Origin: Panagrolaimus kolymaensis
Taxonomy: Eukaryota > Nematoda > Chromadorea > Rhabditida > Panagrolaimidae
DNA length: 64,000 nucleotides
Assembly: GCA_028622995.1 (NCBI GenBank)
Contig: JAJQJQ010000041.1
Location: forward strand, 1,860,001 to 1,924,000
Direction of reading: 5' to 3'
Shown piece after piece: positions 22,251 to 35,000 of the stretch (positions are counted from its first letter, which is position 1; each line of letters begins with the position of its first letter). The notes below the pieces were generated by a model. It was not told the DNA's origin, searched no databases, and saw only the letters and a list, made by a program, of their open reading frames with translations. The position numbers were made by a program, and so were the translations under genes.

Positions 22251-24292
22251 ATGTCTGATCGTTTTGATAAAGCTAAAGATATTAATATCCTCATCGTTGG
22301 AGAAACTGGTATTGGAAAGTCGACTTGGATCAATGCCATCGCAACATATCTCAAATATGACAACTTCAAAAAGGCGTCGAAATCTCCTTTGGTCAATTTG
22401 ATTCCGACAGATTTTACTCATCAATCAAGTTCGCCATCAAAGAAAGAAGACGATGAAGCCGTAATCGAACCTCAATTCATCAAGATCGGAAGAGACGGAA
22501 ATGAACACACTGGAGCTGGAACATCTCGAACTATGAAACCTAAAATTCATCTTTTGGAACACAATGGCCGTGTTATTCGTCTCGTCGATACTCCTGGTAT
22601 TAACGACACAAATGGAATTCTTCAAGATCAGAAGAATATGCAAGAAGTTGTCGATTGTGTCAGTAAATTATCTCATTTGAATTTAATTGTTTTTCTCATG
22701 GCACACGACCAATCTCGCCTTACTCCTGCTTTCGAATTCTGTTTTAAAGAATTGATTACACAATTTCATCGAGATGCCGCTGAAAATATTGTTTTTGCCT
22801 TTACAAAATCACCTAAATTTAAGGTATCTTTTTTTCTATGTATCAGCTCGAATAACCTATGATTTCAGGTTGGCGAAACTCTCACTTCTCTTAAGCTTCT
22901 TTTGAAAGATATCAAAGATCAACAAGGTATTGATTTGCCTTTGAATAAGAAGACCACTTTTGCATTTGACAATGAGTCATATCGATTCCTTTGCATCTTG
23001 AGCCTTAAAGTAAGTTATTTTAAGTTTATTCATACTCATACATATGTTCAAACTATATTTTAGGTCAAAAATGGAGAAAGTTTGCTTAGCAAGAAGGATA
23101 TCAAAAGCGCACAAGAAAGCTTCAAAGTATCTCGTGATGAATTCTTCAAGCTTCTCAAACATGCTCATCGTGTTAATCCTCATGATCCTCAATCTACCGC
23201 TGCACTCAATTATACGCGAATCATCATCAACCGCATCGTTGGACCAATGACTATGATTTCTGTTTCTGTTCAACAAACTTTGGAAAAGATTAGAGAACGT
23301 CAAGCTCTTCTTGCTCAATTTCGCGGAAATGAAAGTGAACTCGAGAAGATTCTTTGGCATCCTATTATCATTGTTCGGTATCGTATGGAAAGAAAAGACA
23401 TCGTTTTTTGTAAAAATTGTGCAACTATACGATTTTACTATGGCGATGAACGACTTCCTTTTATTGAAGCTGATCCTGAAATGGCTGATAAAGATCCTTT
23501 AGAAATCTGGGTCACAGATGGTTGTCCTCAAAAAGATGATGGAGAATGGTATTGCCCTGAATGTGGTGATGATTTTATTAAATCAGTTTCTCATAAAAGA
23601 TTTTCACATTTTCATGATACTCAACTTGAAAAGAATGTTACTGTTGAAAGTCGCCTTGAAAATGTTCACAGTAAGTTTAATATTGTTCTTTTATTTCCTT
23701 CTTAAACTTAGGTTATTTTTCAGAAAGTCAACAAAGTATTGCAGAAAAGATTTCCGAAGATCACAAGTTTCGTGATGAAATTACTCAAGAACGTGAATTC
23801 ATCATCAAAGCTTGTGCAAAATTTGCGGCATACTTGAAGGCTTCTTCTATTCTTCCTTATAATGATGACACTGCACGTTATTTGGATACTCTCATGAGCG
23901 TTGAACTTAAAAAGGCATGTTTTTTCTTATATTTTTAAATAATGAATTGGTTTTTTTAGAAAAATGGCTTCGAAACTAAGTACTACGAAAGTCTTTGTGT
24001 CATGAAAAAAGAATACCTTGAAGAAAAAGCCATCTTTAATCAAGATCTAAAAAAAGTCAAAACTAATGACGAAATTACTCCTGCTGAAATCAATGCTCTT
24101 GTTCAAGAACTTGTTGGACTCAAACATTATGGAAAGGATATTGCTGACGCTTTCAATTTTATTAAAGTTGATGAAGATCGCGACGATGGTGGCATTGAAG
24201 AACGTGGTAATCCTTCTCCTGCATCTCCTCTTGATGAACCTCCTAAAACTAAAACATTGTGGCAAACTTTTACAAGTTGGTTTAAGTTGTAA
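22251..24292 (+). CDS. AIG1/septin-like G-domain protein with a zinc-binding insert
   Basis: Six exons, about 590 residues. N-terminal P-loop GETGIGKST (Walker A/G1), a TSRT element (G2 candidate) and DTPGIND (G3), in the arrangement of the AIG1/IRG/septin-like branch. A G4-like FAFTKSPKF follows. The middle is helical (LLSKKDIKSAQESFKVSRDE; QTLEKIRERQALLAQF). A cysteine set CKNC ... DGCPQKDDGEWYCPECG lies around residues 385-435 and could bind zinc. The C-terminus is helical and acidic with a short aromatic tail (TLWQTFTSWFKL). Proteins with this G domain plus a Cys-rich insert are expanded in nematodes and some fungi. Likely a GTP-binding regulator in the cytoplasm; substrate and partners unknown. 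Confidence 0.8.
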
Positions 24293-25469
24293 GCTACTAA
24301 TGCTTTAATTTGTTGTTTGGTTATTTTTTGTTTTGTTTTATTTTTTTACAGCTTTGTACTTTTTCTTTTGAATAAAGCATTTGTTTTAAACTATGTGTCA
24401 AAAAAATTTTTTCATAACTTTTTCATTTCTTATACCATAATTTTTTACATAACGATAGTTTGATGAGAACTTTAAATTCTATTAACCAACTGATGGATTT
24501 GTATTACCGGAATGCTGCATGGTGTTATTTTTTGATAGGCACATTTTCAATACATTATAAAGGAAGAGATTCTAAAATGTGATCTAACAAACTAAAGAAG
24601 GTGCAAAGATTGTGAATCAAGAAAACTATTGACTATCGCGAAGGTTTCATTCGGTGATGAAAATGGTATTAATTTGACACAAATTTTTAGTATATGCTTT
24701 TGATAATCGATTGCATCTATGATATGAATCGCAATGAAATATTCAAAATCCGATTATCAGACGATCACTTGCAAAACTTTAGATATTTCTATGCATGGAT
24801 GGTTAATATCACATAATCTAAATTAACCTTGGTTTTTACTAACGAATTAGTGGTTAAATGAATTCCTTTAAAAATAAAAAGTGTAAAGAGATTTTGATAA
24901 ATCTCCAATAATGTTATTAAGTATGACCCATGCAGACAAGCCAACATTTTAGCTACAGGAACCACGCTTTTATAAAGTTTGATAATCCTTTTAACAATAA
25001 AAAATCCAAAAATATATTATGTTCTTCAAGGAAACCCTTGGAAGAACCTCTCCAAAAATTATTCACCGAGACTTGTAAAAGACTCTGTAAGTTAGTAATT
25101 TGCTCAATGAAAAATATTATTTGGTAAATATTTGAGATGATCAAGTTTCAATCACAAAAGCAAGTTGATCGAGAAATGCAGAGAAATGAAGAAAACAAAA
25201 ACAAACTTTCTTTCAACTAAAAAAGAAAAAGGAGGATCGCAGCTTCTTTTTTTTATCGCTATTCTTTTCAGGCAAAGGTCTTTATTTTTTTTTTACAGTA
25301 AAACCGTAAATGTTTAATTAATTAATTCAAAGCTAATATTTAGTTTTAAAAAATTTTCAGAAAGCTTTGTGTTTATTTTTTTTATGTTTTTGTTTTGAAT
25401 GTTTTCTATAGATATAAATCTTTTTATTCATAAATGTCAACTTTTTGAAAGGAGGATGTTATAATTTTT
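24293..25469. other. Intergenic region with possible gene relic
   Basis: No intact gene. Around 25046-25075 the plus strand reads PKIIHRDL, the catalytic-loop signature of protein kinases, immediately followed by a stop; nothing else kinase-like lies in frame. The remainder is AT-rich with scattered stops. Confidence 0.3.
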
Positions 25470-26362
25470 TTAACAACGACCACATGTTTTAGGACATTGT
25501 TGGGTCATAAGGTCGTAATATACCTGAAATGTATATTCCATTGTTATAATTTTTGAGTGAGATCGGAAAAAGTAAAACAAGTAAGGTACTTACGGGATTG
25601 TTGCATAAATAAGCATCAGCAGCACAATCTGAGCGTCCATTAGCGTTGAGTTTATCGACACAAGTGCTTGAAGCTGGAGTTGGTGTTGCATTTGATGATG
25701 GCGATCCAGCTGCTGCTCCACAACGACCACATGTTTTAGGACATTGTTGTGTCATAAGATCATAATAAACAGAATTATTGCAAAGATAAGCATTTTTTTG
25801 ACAATCACTCACGCCATTTGAGCCTACCTTGTCAACACATCTAAAAACTAGCTTCTTTGAAATTTGTAACACACTAAAATATGAAAGTTTAGAAAACTGC
25901 TTACGTTGAAACAGTTGTTGGAGAAGCGGTAGTTTGAATGGTAGTAGCTACAGTGGGAGCAGATGTAGTGGTTGCTGGAGCTGTGATACAACAAACATCA
26001 CTCAAACAAGCTTGACCTGCACCGGGACATGCTCCAAGGACACATGCTAAAAATTAATTTTGTAAAAAGCTATCTTAGAAAATTTTAATACCTCCAATAA
26101 TGGTTGCACAAGTTTGTGAAATAGCTGCAGCTGTGGTAGCTTGAGTTGGTGCAGGTGCTGCATCGGTTATGCAACAAACTCCACTAATGCATGATTGACT
26201 TGAATCAGGACATCCGCCAGCAACACAAGCTAAAAGATTTTTAGCTATTGCATTTTTCATGGATAACTGTAACTACTTACCGCCAACCATCGTCAAACAA
26301 CTTTGTGCATTGCTGCTTACAGTAAAAAGACTCAAACAAAGAATAGCGGAAAGAAAAAGCAT
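25470..26362 (-). CDS. Secreted Cys-rich protein with two ShKT domains
   Basis: Five or six exons. Signal peptide MLFLSAILCLSLFTVSSNAQ. Two copies of a short module, each ACV(A/L)G(G/A)CP ... QxC(I/L)S(G/D)VCC, are separated by Ala/Thr/Pro-rich, mucin-like linkers. Then come two ShKT domains: CVDKVGSNGVSDC ... YLCNN and CVDKLNANGRSDC ... YLCNN, each ending YYDLMTQQCPKTCGRC. The last exon (about 25470-25525) encodes only that final segment. All six ShKT cysteines are present in both. In nematodes such proteins are secreted into gut, pharynx or cuticle, often as parts of enzymes or as stand-alone adhesion modules. No enzyme domain here; role unknown. Start ATG 26362 is set by the signal peptide. 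Confidence 0.8.
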
Positions 26363-26891
26363 TTTAATGGTTATTTTATTTGACGAAATTACAAATAATT
26401 AATGGAGATTTAAAATGGTTTTTTGATTTGCTTTTATAACCTTTTTTAGAGGTAGTTTGTTTACCTTTTTTGTGCGAGTAATTTTCACGTTTAGTTTTTT
26501 CTCGTCAAATTTTACTTCATTACCATAATTTTGAATTTTTAAATAAATTAAAATTTCAAGCAATCGTTTAATCACCTGCCTTAAAAAGTCATCGAATACA
26601 GCGGAAGTTTGCTTTTATTAAAAAAAATATGTGAAAGTTGACTCACAAATTGTTTTGGGGAGGAATTTCAAAGCTGAAGCAATTTTTTAATATGAAAATC
26701 TTTGATTCTTGTGCATAAAATTTTTCGTGTTCATAAAAGGGTTTATGCTAATTTCTTTAGTTTTTATTTCATTTTTTAGCGACTCTTTTACATTCCACTT
26801 TCGCCGACTTTTTTCGACATTCATCTTTTCTTCTTTCTTTCTTCAACTCTCAACTTTCAAATTTTTATTAGCTTGAATTCAAAAAAGAAAT

Positions 26892-27266
26892 ATGGCATCT
26901 CAAAATGAACAAAAACAACAATCTCAACATCATAATCGAAATAGTGGAAGTGTTGGATTTGGTGGACATGGCCGGGGTGGACGTCGAAAACAACCTAAAA
27001 GAAATGCAGATCCTGTTGGTTTTGAAGAATGGGCTAAAACTGATCAAGAATTTTATGAATATGTTACAAAAGTTTTACGAAACTGGCGTGCCACTGAACG
27101 TCAATGCAGCGCAATTCGACGTCCAATAACATTTTTTGAAAATATCAAATTAAAATGCAAAAGCAATCGACAAGTATATAATCTTGAACTTGAAGCTCAT
27201 CGACAAACTTTACTTGATTATGTTCCGGTTCCAGATGATGAAAATTTTGATCTTCCATTACAATGA
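26892..27266 (+). CDS. Small RGG/Gln-rich protein
   Basis: Single exon of 124 residues. The N-terminal 40 residues are low complexity: Gln/His-rich (NEQKQQSQHHNRN), then Gly/Arg-rich (FGGHGRGGRRKQPKRN), like RNA-binding tails. The remainder is a compact, charged helical region (FEEWAKTDQEFYEYVTKVLR, ERQCSAIRRPITFFENIKLK, LELEAHRQTLLDYV) ending in acidic FDLPLQ. No family recognised. Codon use and lack of repeats in the second half argue for a real protein. Its polyA signal AATAAA lies near 27316. RNA association is inference from the RGG stretch. Confidence 0.6.
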   Translation: MASQNEQKQQSQHHNRNSGSVGFGGHGRGGRRKQPKRNADPVGFEEWAKTDQEFYEYVTKVLRNWRATERQCSAIRRPITFFENIKLKCKSNRQVYNLELEAHRQTLLDYVPVPDDENFDLPLQ

Positions 27267-27755
27267 AATATTATTTTTTGTGATGTATGTATTTTTGTAA
27301 ATGTGTGATACGAATAAATTTTGAATGTTTTTTGAGTTTTTATGGAATGTTTTTATTTTCTTTACTAATTTAAGAATTATTGTTTTACAAAAACAATCCC
27401 AAAAGAAAGAAAGAATAATAAAGCAATGAACTAAAGAAAAATAAACAAACAAAAAAATAATGGCAGCAAAGTTATGTAATCTTTTTTTGATAACAAAAAA
27501 ACATGGCTTTTTAAAGTAAAGTATGTAGATTGATTGATTTTTAATAATGCCAATAAAAGAAATATTTAAAGAAGAAAACAAAAACTAAAGCGACAACGGG
27601 TAATTAAAATTTTCGGCCGGAATTGAAAGTTTAAAAAAAGAGTTTAAAGATAAAAGTTGTGTGTATATTTTTCAGAGATTGATTGATTGGCTTTTTGAAT
27701 TTTGAGTTTTGTAAAAAAATAATAAAAAAATTTAATTAATCATAATAAGTTTTAT
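27267..27755. other. Intergenic region between converging genes
   Basis: Holds both 3' UTRs; no additional gene seen. Confidence 0.5.
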
Positions 27756-30700
27756 TTAATTAGCTATTACGGAAGTTTCGGTTGATGGACATACAACTGA
27801 AAAAAAAAAGAAAGAACTTTGATTACAAAATTGATTGGATTGAATGGAAGTGAAAAACTTACCATTTAGGATATAATCTGTTAATAAATTTGGTACTTGT
27901 GGGCTATCATCACTTATGGCATCTAAGACTAAAAAAATACCCAAATAATTTATCAAAAATTTTTATTCTTCTAAAAAACTTACTTTTTATCATAGATTCT
28001 AATGTTGGCACATCTAATACAGTGTTATCTTCATCAAATGGAATGGAAGCCGTCATGCATTGAGGCGAAGGACTGCCTTCCAATTTAGATAATAATTTCT
28101 TTTTCTTTCCTTGACCTTGATATTTTCGACGTTGATCTTGAATTTTAACTAATAAAGTAACAAATTTATTTTTAACTTCTTTTTCATATATCATTTCATC
28201 TCGATGTGCTAATTCCGAAACCAATTCAGCATTATAAACCATAATGAGTTGTTCCATTTCAGCCATAAGGGTTAATAATTTAGATTGGGGTAAAGTTGAA
28301 AGTTCTTCTGAAGTTACATTCAACGCAGCTGTGGTATGCTTCATTTTATATTCGCATTCAGTATTTTGTGAAGTTGTGGATGTGAATGGAGATCTCATAG
28401 AAGAATACATTGAATCCACGGATGATTCCACCGTTCGATCGGTGGTCATTGAATGAATTAAATCACATGTTTGCATTATTTCATCGATTTCATTTATGAC
28501 TTCATCAGCGGATATGGGTGGATTTTCACCATGTAAATTTAATTGATGTGATATAAGTTGATGTAAATCAAATGATTGGTGTAAATCGTCTTCATCATTA
28601 TTTATTCCATCATCATCATGTCCGCCACCATCCCCATCGGTTTCTGCATCATCTCTGGGAGAAGAAAGATTAAGAGATTCAATTTGATTTTTTCGTATTT
28701 GTGATTTGGAAAAATCAAGTGGTGGCAAATTTCCGTAATTTCCTGTCAAAGTCCACCATACTCTAAAGTAATTGAAAAAAATTTATTTATATGGATTTTT
28801 TGGGAATAATTCTACCACAAAAAAATGTTATAAAAAAATTGGCTATCAAATGGAAGTAAGTTAGTTTTGCCACGTAAACAACCGCATAGGAATTTTACGA
28901 ATCTTACAACTAACAAATTACAGGCGGTTAACATAGGGTTAAAAAGCATGGGTAAAAAACTTTCACAAATTTGTTAAATTTTGGCACAAAATATTTTCCA
29001 AAATGCATGATTAGTTTTTTAATTACAAATTTTAAAGTTTATAAAAACTTACTGGCTTTCTGACATAATTTCATCTTGAGTTCGAATTTGTACTGGAGCC
29101 ATTTGATTTGTATTTTCACCCAAATCCTTTAAAACTTGATTAACTTTTTGATCAAAACATCCAACTAAATCTTCAAGGGAAGATGATAATCGAGCATCGG
29201 CTTCTAAAGTTGATGAAGATGATGATGAACTTTCACTTTCATGCAATAAATTTAAAACAACTTTAGCATTTTCAGCTCGAATTTCAATTTGTTCACTGCA
29301 ATTTAAACTAATGAAAATCAAAGGAATGAAAGTTTTAAGTGTTTAGATTATCTATCGTCTGTTTTATTTTAAAGTGAAAATAGTAGACGAAAGGGAAAAA
29401 AGATTAGGAGTAACTTGAGCCTGAGTTAAAATGAAATAATTAAAAGAAAAAAGTAAAAAAGCCAGATGGCTTTGTTTTTATTTTTTTATTTTTCGATCTT
29501 CAGGATATAAGTGTAAGAAGAAAAGATGATAAAAGGTAGAAAAACATAATTATTTTTTATTGATACTTTTAAATATCGTCGGAATTGTAAAGCAGATTTT
29601 TTTCCAAAAACTTTTTTTAAAAACAAGTCATAAAAGCGAAAGCTCCATTTTCAATTTTAAACCCACGAAAAAAAAAGATTGTCAAACAATGAAAATGAAA
29701 AATCAATGTCTCTCGCATCTTTTTTTTGTTTTTTTGGAGCCATAAAAATGAGAAATTTAAGAAAGTCAAAAAAACAAAAATAACCTCTCTGCAAAAAGCT
29801 TTTATTTTCCGCTTTTTTATTTGCCCTCAAAAAAAGATGAGATTTTAAAAGGAAATTTAAAATTCTAAAATAAAGAAAGAAAGGAAAAGCCACAAAAAAA
29901 AAAGCAAAGTAAAGAAACTCAAAGATGGTGGTTTACGACGCCGACGACGACAAATTGGATCTGAATTGCATGCATGAGCTTTTTTTAGTCGCCTTGCTCT
30001 CATCAAAATGCCATTGGCCATTTTCTTTCTTATTTTTATTGTTATTCCTCTTCCTCCCAAAAAAAAGCAGCGGCAGTGTAACGGGCTTTTTTTATTATTT
30101 TTAGATGAGAAATAAAAAGCAAGCAAGAAAGAAAAATGATGGCCAAAATTTGATGATGATTCCAGAGAAAAAGAAAATGCATCTTTTTGATTTCCCATTT
30201 TTCATTTGGCTGACAAATTTGTAATAGTTGATGGACATGAAAAAGTTTGACGATTTCGAAATGGAAAAAAGATTGTAAAAGTTTGTGGAAACCAAAATGA
30301 AAATGTGAAAGATTAAAAAAATTTGCATGCGATAAGCTTTTTACAGTATTTTTTAATACCAAAAAATTATTTTTTATCCAATTTTATTGCAAGTTTCATT
30401 TTATTTTTTTAATCAACAAAAAAAAATTTTTAACATTCTCATTAATGTGTTTTCTTTTTTCTCCATAAATTTTATCAAATTTTTTCATGGAATTTTTTTG
30501 TTTCGAAGAAGCAAAAGTTCAAACAAATTTTTTTTTCTTGCATGTTGTTTCTTTCTTTTTTTGTTTGTTTGTTTACACATAAAAAATAAAATGTCGTTAA
30601 ATTAATGCAAAGAAAATAAGAAAAGATAATTAATTATTCCATTGAAAAACTTTCTTGGTTGGTGGCCACCAAATAAAAATAAATAAACATATGTTTCAAA

Positions 30701-31088
30701 TAGAGAGGATTTTAAAAATATGGGATTAAGCAACCAAGAATTGGAGAAAAAGTTATTGGAAGAAGGAAAATAAAAAAAATACGGATAATTTTTTGATAAG
30801 AAAAAGATGAACGAGAAAATGATTTATTCTCCAGAAAAGTTTGTTAAGTTTGTGTCGAATGGAAAATTTAAGAATCCCATTTGAGATCGCGTGAAATTTA
30901 ATAGTGAAAATAAAACTTAAAAGAAATTTTTAACCAAATTTTTTAAGTTCCGCGAGAAATAAAATTAAAAGAAAGTCTTACTTAGTTAATAAATCATCAT
31001 CACAAAATTCATCATCAAAACATGCCAAAGGCACATCAGGTATAGCTAAATCTTTTTCTTCCATTGCGTCGTGATGAGCTGCAACCAT
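27756..31088 (-). CDS. unc-76: UNC-76/FEZ kinesin adaptor
   Basis: FEZ family adaptor that links kinesin-1 to cargo in axons; loss in C. elegans disrupts axon bundling. Exon 1 (31088 to about 30983) encodes an acidic start (ACFDDEFCDDDLL). A 1.7-kb intron follows. The next exons give the Ser/Glu-rich region (LHESESSSSSSSTLEAD) and the acidic block with HDDDGINNDEDD. The conserved coiled-coil heart follows: SEELSTLPQSKLLTLMAEME, ELVSELAHRDEMIYEKEVKN, KFVTLLVKIQDQRRKYQ, then a Lys run. The family C-terminal motif is split over two last exons: DDSPQVPNLLTDYILN and VVCPSTETSV. The E-L-(A/R)-x-R-D-E and PxLLTDYIL segments are diagnostic. The frame is intact throughout. Upstream (31089-32025) no gene is visible. 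Confidence 0.85.
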
Positions 31089-32025
31089 TGATTTATTTCT
31101 TCAAAAATATTCAATAACTTTTTTTTGTGTGTCAATCAAAAAAAGCTGCCAATAAAATAAATTCAATTCAATTTTTCATGCAGAGAAATAAAATATTTTC
31201 TTTTTGGCGACACCGGAAACAAATGTTTATGTTGTCAAAAGTTTTTTTTAATAATTCTTTTTTTTTCTTCAGGAAATAAAGATTTTTTAAAATTTGCTTC
31301 GCAACTATGGAAAATAAGGACAGGACAATCAACAATAAAGATTGCGGCAGCGGCAAGTAGTTGTCGTCGATTGGGAACAACTGTTGTTGGTGCTTCGACG
31401 TTTATGAAAAGTGCAAAGGTGTAACACAGACGATCAAGGAAAGGAAGAGTTTTTATTGTTGTAAAAATGAAAAATGTTTTAAAAATTCAGCAATAGCAAA
31501 TCCACTTGACTTGGTCAATAAACTTTCAGCAGCAACAGTTAGCTTACTTGTTGCAGCAACAATTTGCTTCTTTTGCTGCTTTGTTCGCAACACCCAAATC
31601 CTAAAAAATTTTTGAGGTCAGTTTAAAAAAAGTTATGTATGAATGATAAACGTAAAAATTATTTTATTTTTTTATGATAAAAGAATAAACCGATTCACGA
31701 ACAATGTAAACATAAAAAACCGTCGCTTATAAGAAAAAATGAAGCCATCGATTTTGACGAACAAAAAAAAACATAAAATCAATATTATCAATAAAGTATT
31801 TGACTCCTCATAAAAAAATAATATATAATCACGTATAAAATAAAAAAGCTGCGAATCAAAAAAAAATAAAGTCGGCTTTTTTAAAAAAAGAGGAGTCATT
31901 AAAAAACGATGCATCATTTTTGAGTTAAGTGGAAGTTAAATTTTTTTTTCTTCATGATGATGATAAGAATAAAAAAAGTTTATTTTTGACGAAGTTAATA
32001 GATTGAAAAAAAGGCAAAAACGATT

Positions 32026-32097
32026 GCCCCGGGTGAGGCTCGAACTCACGGCCTTCAGATTATGAGACTGACGCGCTGCCTACTGCGCCACCGAGGC
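32026..32097 (-). tRNA. tRNA-Met (CAT), elongator
   Basis: 72-nt cloverleaf read on the minus strand. Acceptor GCCTCGG pairs with CCGGGGC (one U-G). A box TGGCGCAGTAGG, anticodon loop CTCATAA with anticodon CAT between paired TCAGT/... stems, and B box GTTCGAGCC in the T arm (GTGAG/CTCAC). No intron. A T-run follows within about 20 nt downstream (plus-strand AAAAAAA at 32007-32013). All invariant positions are kept, so likely functional. Confidence 0.97.
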
Positions 32098-35000
32098 TAC
32101 AAAAACGACATAAGTTAAGAATTTAGACAATTGATTAGTTCTACAAACAAAACCTTTTTGGGAAAATAAAATTTATGACTCATTTCAAGGAGCAAAAAAA
32201 AACTCTGGGATTAGCGTTGTTTGTCATATTAAATTTTTTGAAGAACAACCATGAGGAAAAAAAACAACTAAAAGATTAATGATTCAAAAAAAGCAGCAAC
32301 CATGGAGCTAAAACTAAAAATCATAAAATCTTTGGGGAGTTTTCTTAAAAGCAATGTCAAAAATATTGAATTTAAAAAAGGTGTCAACATTTCAAGAATG
32401 TTTGCATGTTTAAAAAAAACCACTCAAGAGAAAATGAGATATATGCGCCAAGGCCAATAATCGTCGTCAGTGGTTGGGTTTTGGTTGGCCTTGAAAAATA
32501 TATTTTTTTGTGGGAAATGAAAGAATGAGAGAAAGAAAAAAAAACTCAAAAAAGCGGGGCAATCATGGATGAAAAAATCATGGAAACCACAAAATAATAA
32601 AAAAAAAAGAAATGTTAGCTAATCTTTTTAAAAAAAGCTATGAAAAAAAAACATAGCGGAAAGAAAAATTTGTTAAGTGGCGTTTACAAAAAAAGGTTTT
32701 TGGAATTAAAAGTTTTTCCATAAAAAAAGTCAAAGCAAGCAAGCAAACGATTATTACGCCACTGGTTTTTTTTATTTCTATGAATGAAAAAAAAACACAT
32801 ATGCGTGTGTTTGTTGCAAATATTATTTTTTTGTTAGTTAGTTTTTTTGATATAAAAAGTTATGGAAAAAAATATTTATATGAGGGAGACTCAAGTGTAT
32901 GGATGGATGGAAAAAAAGAGGGAATAGACAGAAAAGGGGTGAAAAAAAAAATAGTAGAGAGCGATTATCGCAGTTGACTAAAGCTCTTCTCTCTCTTTCT
33001 CTCTATTCCTGCTACTGCTGCTTGCTGCTGGTGGTGACATAATGGGGAAATTGAAAAAAAGGCAACAACAAAAAAGGACAGAGAAAAATAATAGTAAACA
33101 GCACAAAAAATGGAATATTAAAAAAGAAAAAGATTTCGTTTATTCAAAAATAAAATAAAGATAGAAAGTTGTAGTAGTGTTTTTTTTTTCCAGAAAAAAA
33201 TTGCCCCAAATGTGGAGGCTTTCATGAAAAAAAGGTTTATCAAATATTCATATGATTATTATTAATGTTTTTTTTTTGTAAAGCCAATGAAATAAATAAA
33301 TAAACAAGAAATAACGTAAAAACAAGAAAAAATGTTTTTGTGATCCACCACCAATTTTGTTAAGCTTCATTAAATTTTTTGAGGAGGGAAAAAATAAAGT
33401 CATGGAAAGAAGAAAAAAATGTTAACCTCAAAAACATGAGTAACCCATTCAAATACATACAACACCAATGATGCATCACTTCGTTATTTCGTAATATAGT
33501 TTGTTGCACCAAAAAAAACTAAAAATATAATTGCAAAATTGCAATATCGTTTCAGCATTTTTATTTACTTTTATTGAAAATTCATTCATTCAATCTCTCG
33601 CTCATCCTACTTTCATCAGGTCAAAAACCATTAGAAAAAGTGGAATATCTCCCGCGGGCTTGTAAGCGAATATTACAAATACAAAGTAGCCATTGCCGCC
33701 GCTGTTTTTGCAGCAAAGAAAATCTAATTTTTTTTTGACGTTACTCTTCCGTTATTTTTACACTTCAAAATTTTTTCTTCTAAAAACACGCTTAGAAAAA
33801 AAATGTAAAAAAGGAAGCTCCTTTCTCTATCCAAAAAGAAGCTTTGAAAATGGAGAAAAAGAAGACAAGGAGGAGGTTGTCCATTAAAAACAAAACAAAA
33901 AAAGCTAGCGTTCGTTTTTTTTGTTGTTCAAAGCTACTCTCAGACAAAAACATTTGGTGACAAACGGGGGAGAAAAAAAAACAAAAGAAAGAAGGGTCAA
34001 AGATAGACGTTGAAATTTTTTCCAACTACTTACTTAGAGACATTGTTCAAGAATAACAAGGATGGTGTTGCCAAGGAGCTTTTAATATATGAAACACGTC
34101 TAGAGATCAACATTTTGCAAGATTTTAAAAATTACAAAAAATAAAGTCGGAAAGTCTTTTTAAACATATCAGAAATGCTTCACTTTTGTTTAATTTTTTT
34201 TGTAAAAACTCAAAAACGGTTCAAAACAAAAAATGAAGTGCCAGTCTACGAAGAAATGAAAAAGAGAAAAGAGAAAATGTCTTGTTCAATTAAGTTTCAA
34301 ACAAGCAGTTTCACAAAAAAAAAGAGAGTTCAAACATTAGCAAAAAAGAAACTTTGCTTGAAAAAAAAAGAATCTTTGACTTCTTAAAAAGTTCTTCAAG
34401 CCAACCTCCCAAAAAAAAGTTTTGTTCACGGTGTTATAAAATTTAAAGGTTTTAAAACTTTTTTCTTTTATTACAAAGTTTCTCTTTCATTAAAAATATA
34501 TAATACAAAAAAATAGAGAAAAGGAGTTAAGCTTAAGTAAGCGCTTTTTACAGCTTACAAACTACTCGCTTGCTGCGTTTATAAGCTGAATCAATACTTT
34601 TCATTTTTCGGACAAATAAATGGAAAACCGCGTTGTTGTTTTGTCCACTCAATTTCTCTCCCATCTCTTTTGCCCAATTCAATTTTTTTCCCTTCCATTT
34701 TCGCGCACAAAATGGAAACAATGAATGACGACACGAACGATTATTTTTTGTTTGTTATGGTCATATAAAAAATGTGGCTCGAATGAAGCAGCTTTTCCCA
34801 AATAACAAAAGAAAAGTGGATTTAAGTGGATATTGAATGGGAATTTGCGTGAAATAAACGAGGAGATATAAAAAATATAGAGCTTTAATTTTGAGAGATA
34901 CTTTATTTGAAAAATTACGAATCGTTTGGAATTTAAAGGTCGACTTAACAAAACAGATCTAAAGTCTTATAACAATTTTTTTTTGGTGTGATTCGACACT

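Noticed and set aside
31361..31615. Cys-rich ORF with a hydrophobic segment upstream of unc-76
   Set aside because: No start context, splice partner or conserved pattern; lies in the upstream region of unc-76 and the Cys content follows TGT/TGC strings. Not supported as a gene.
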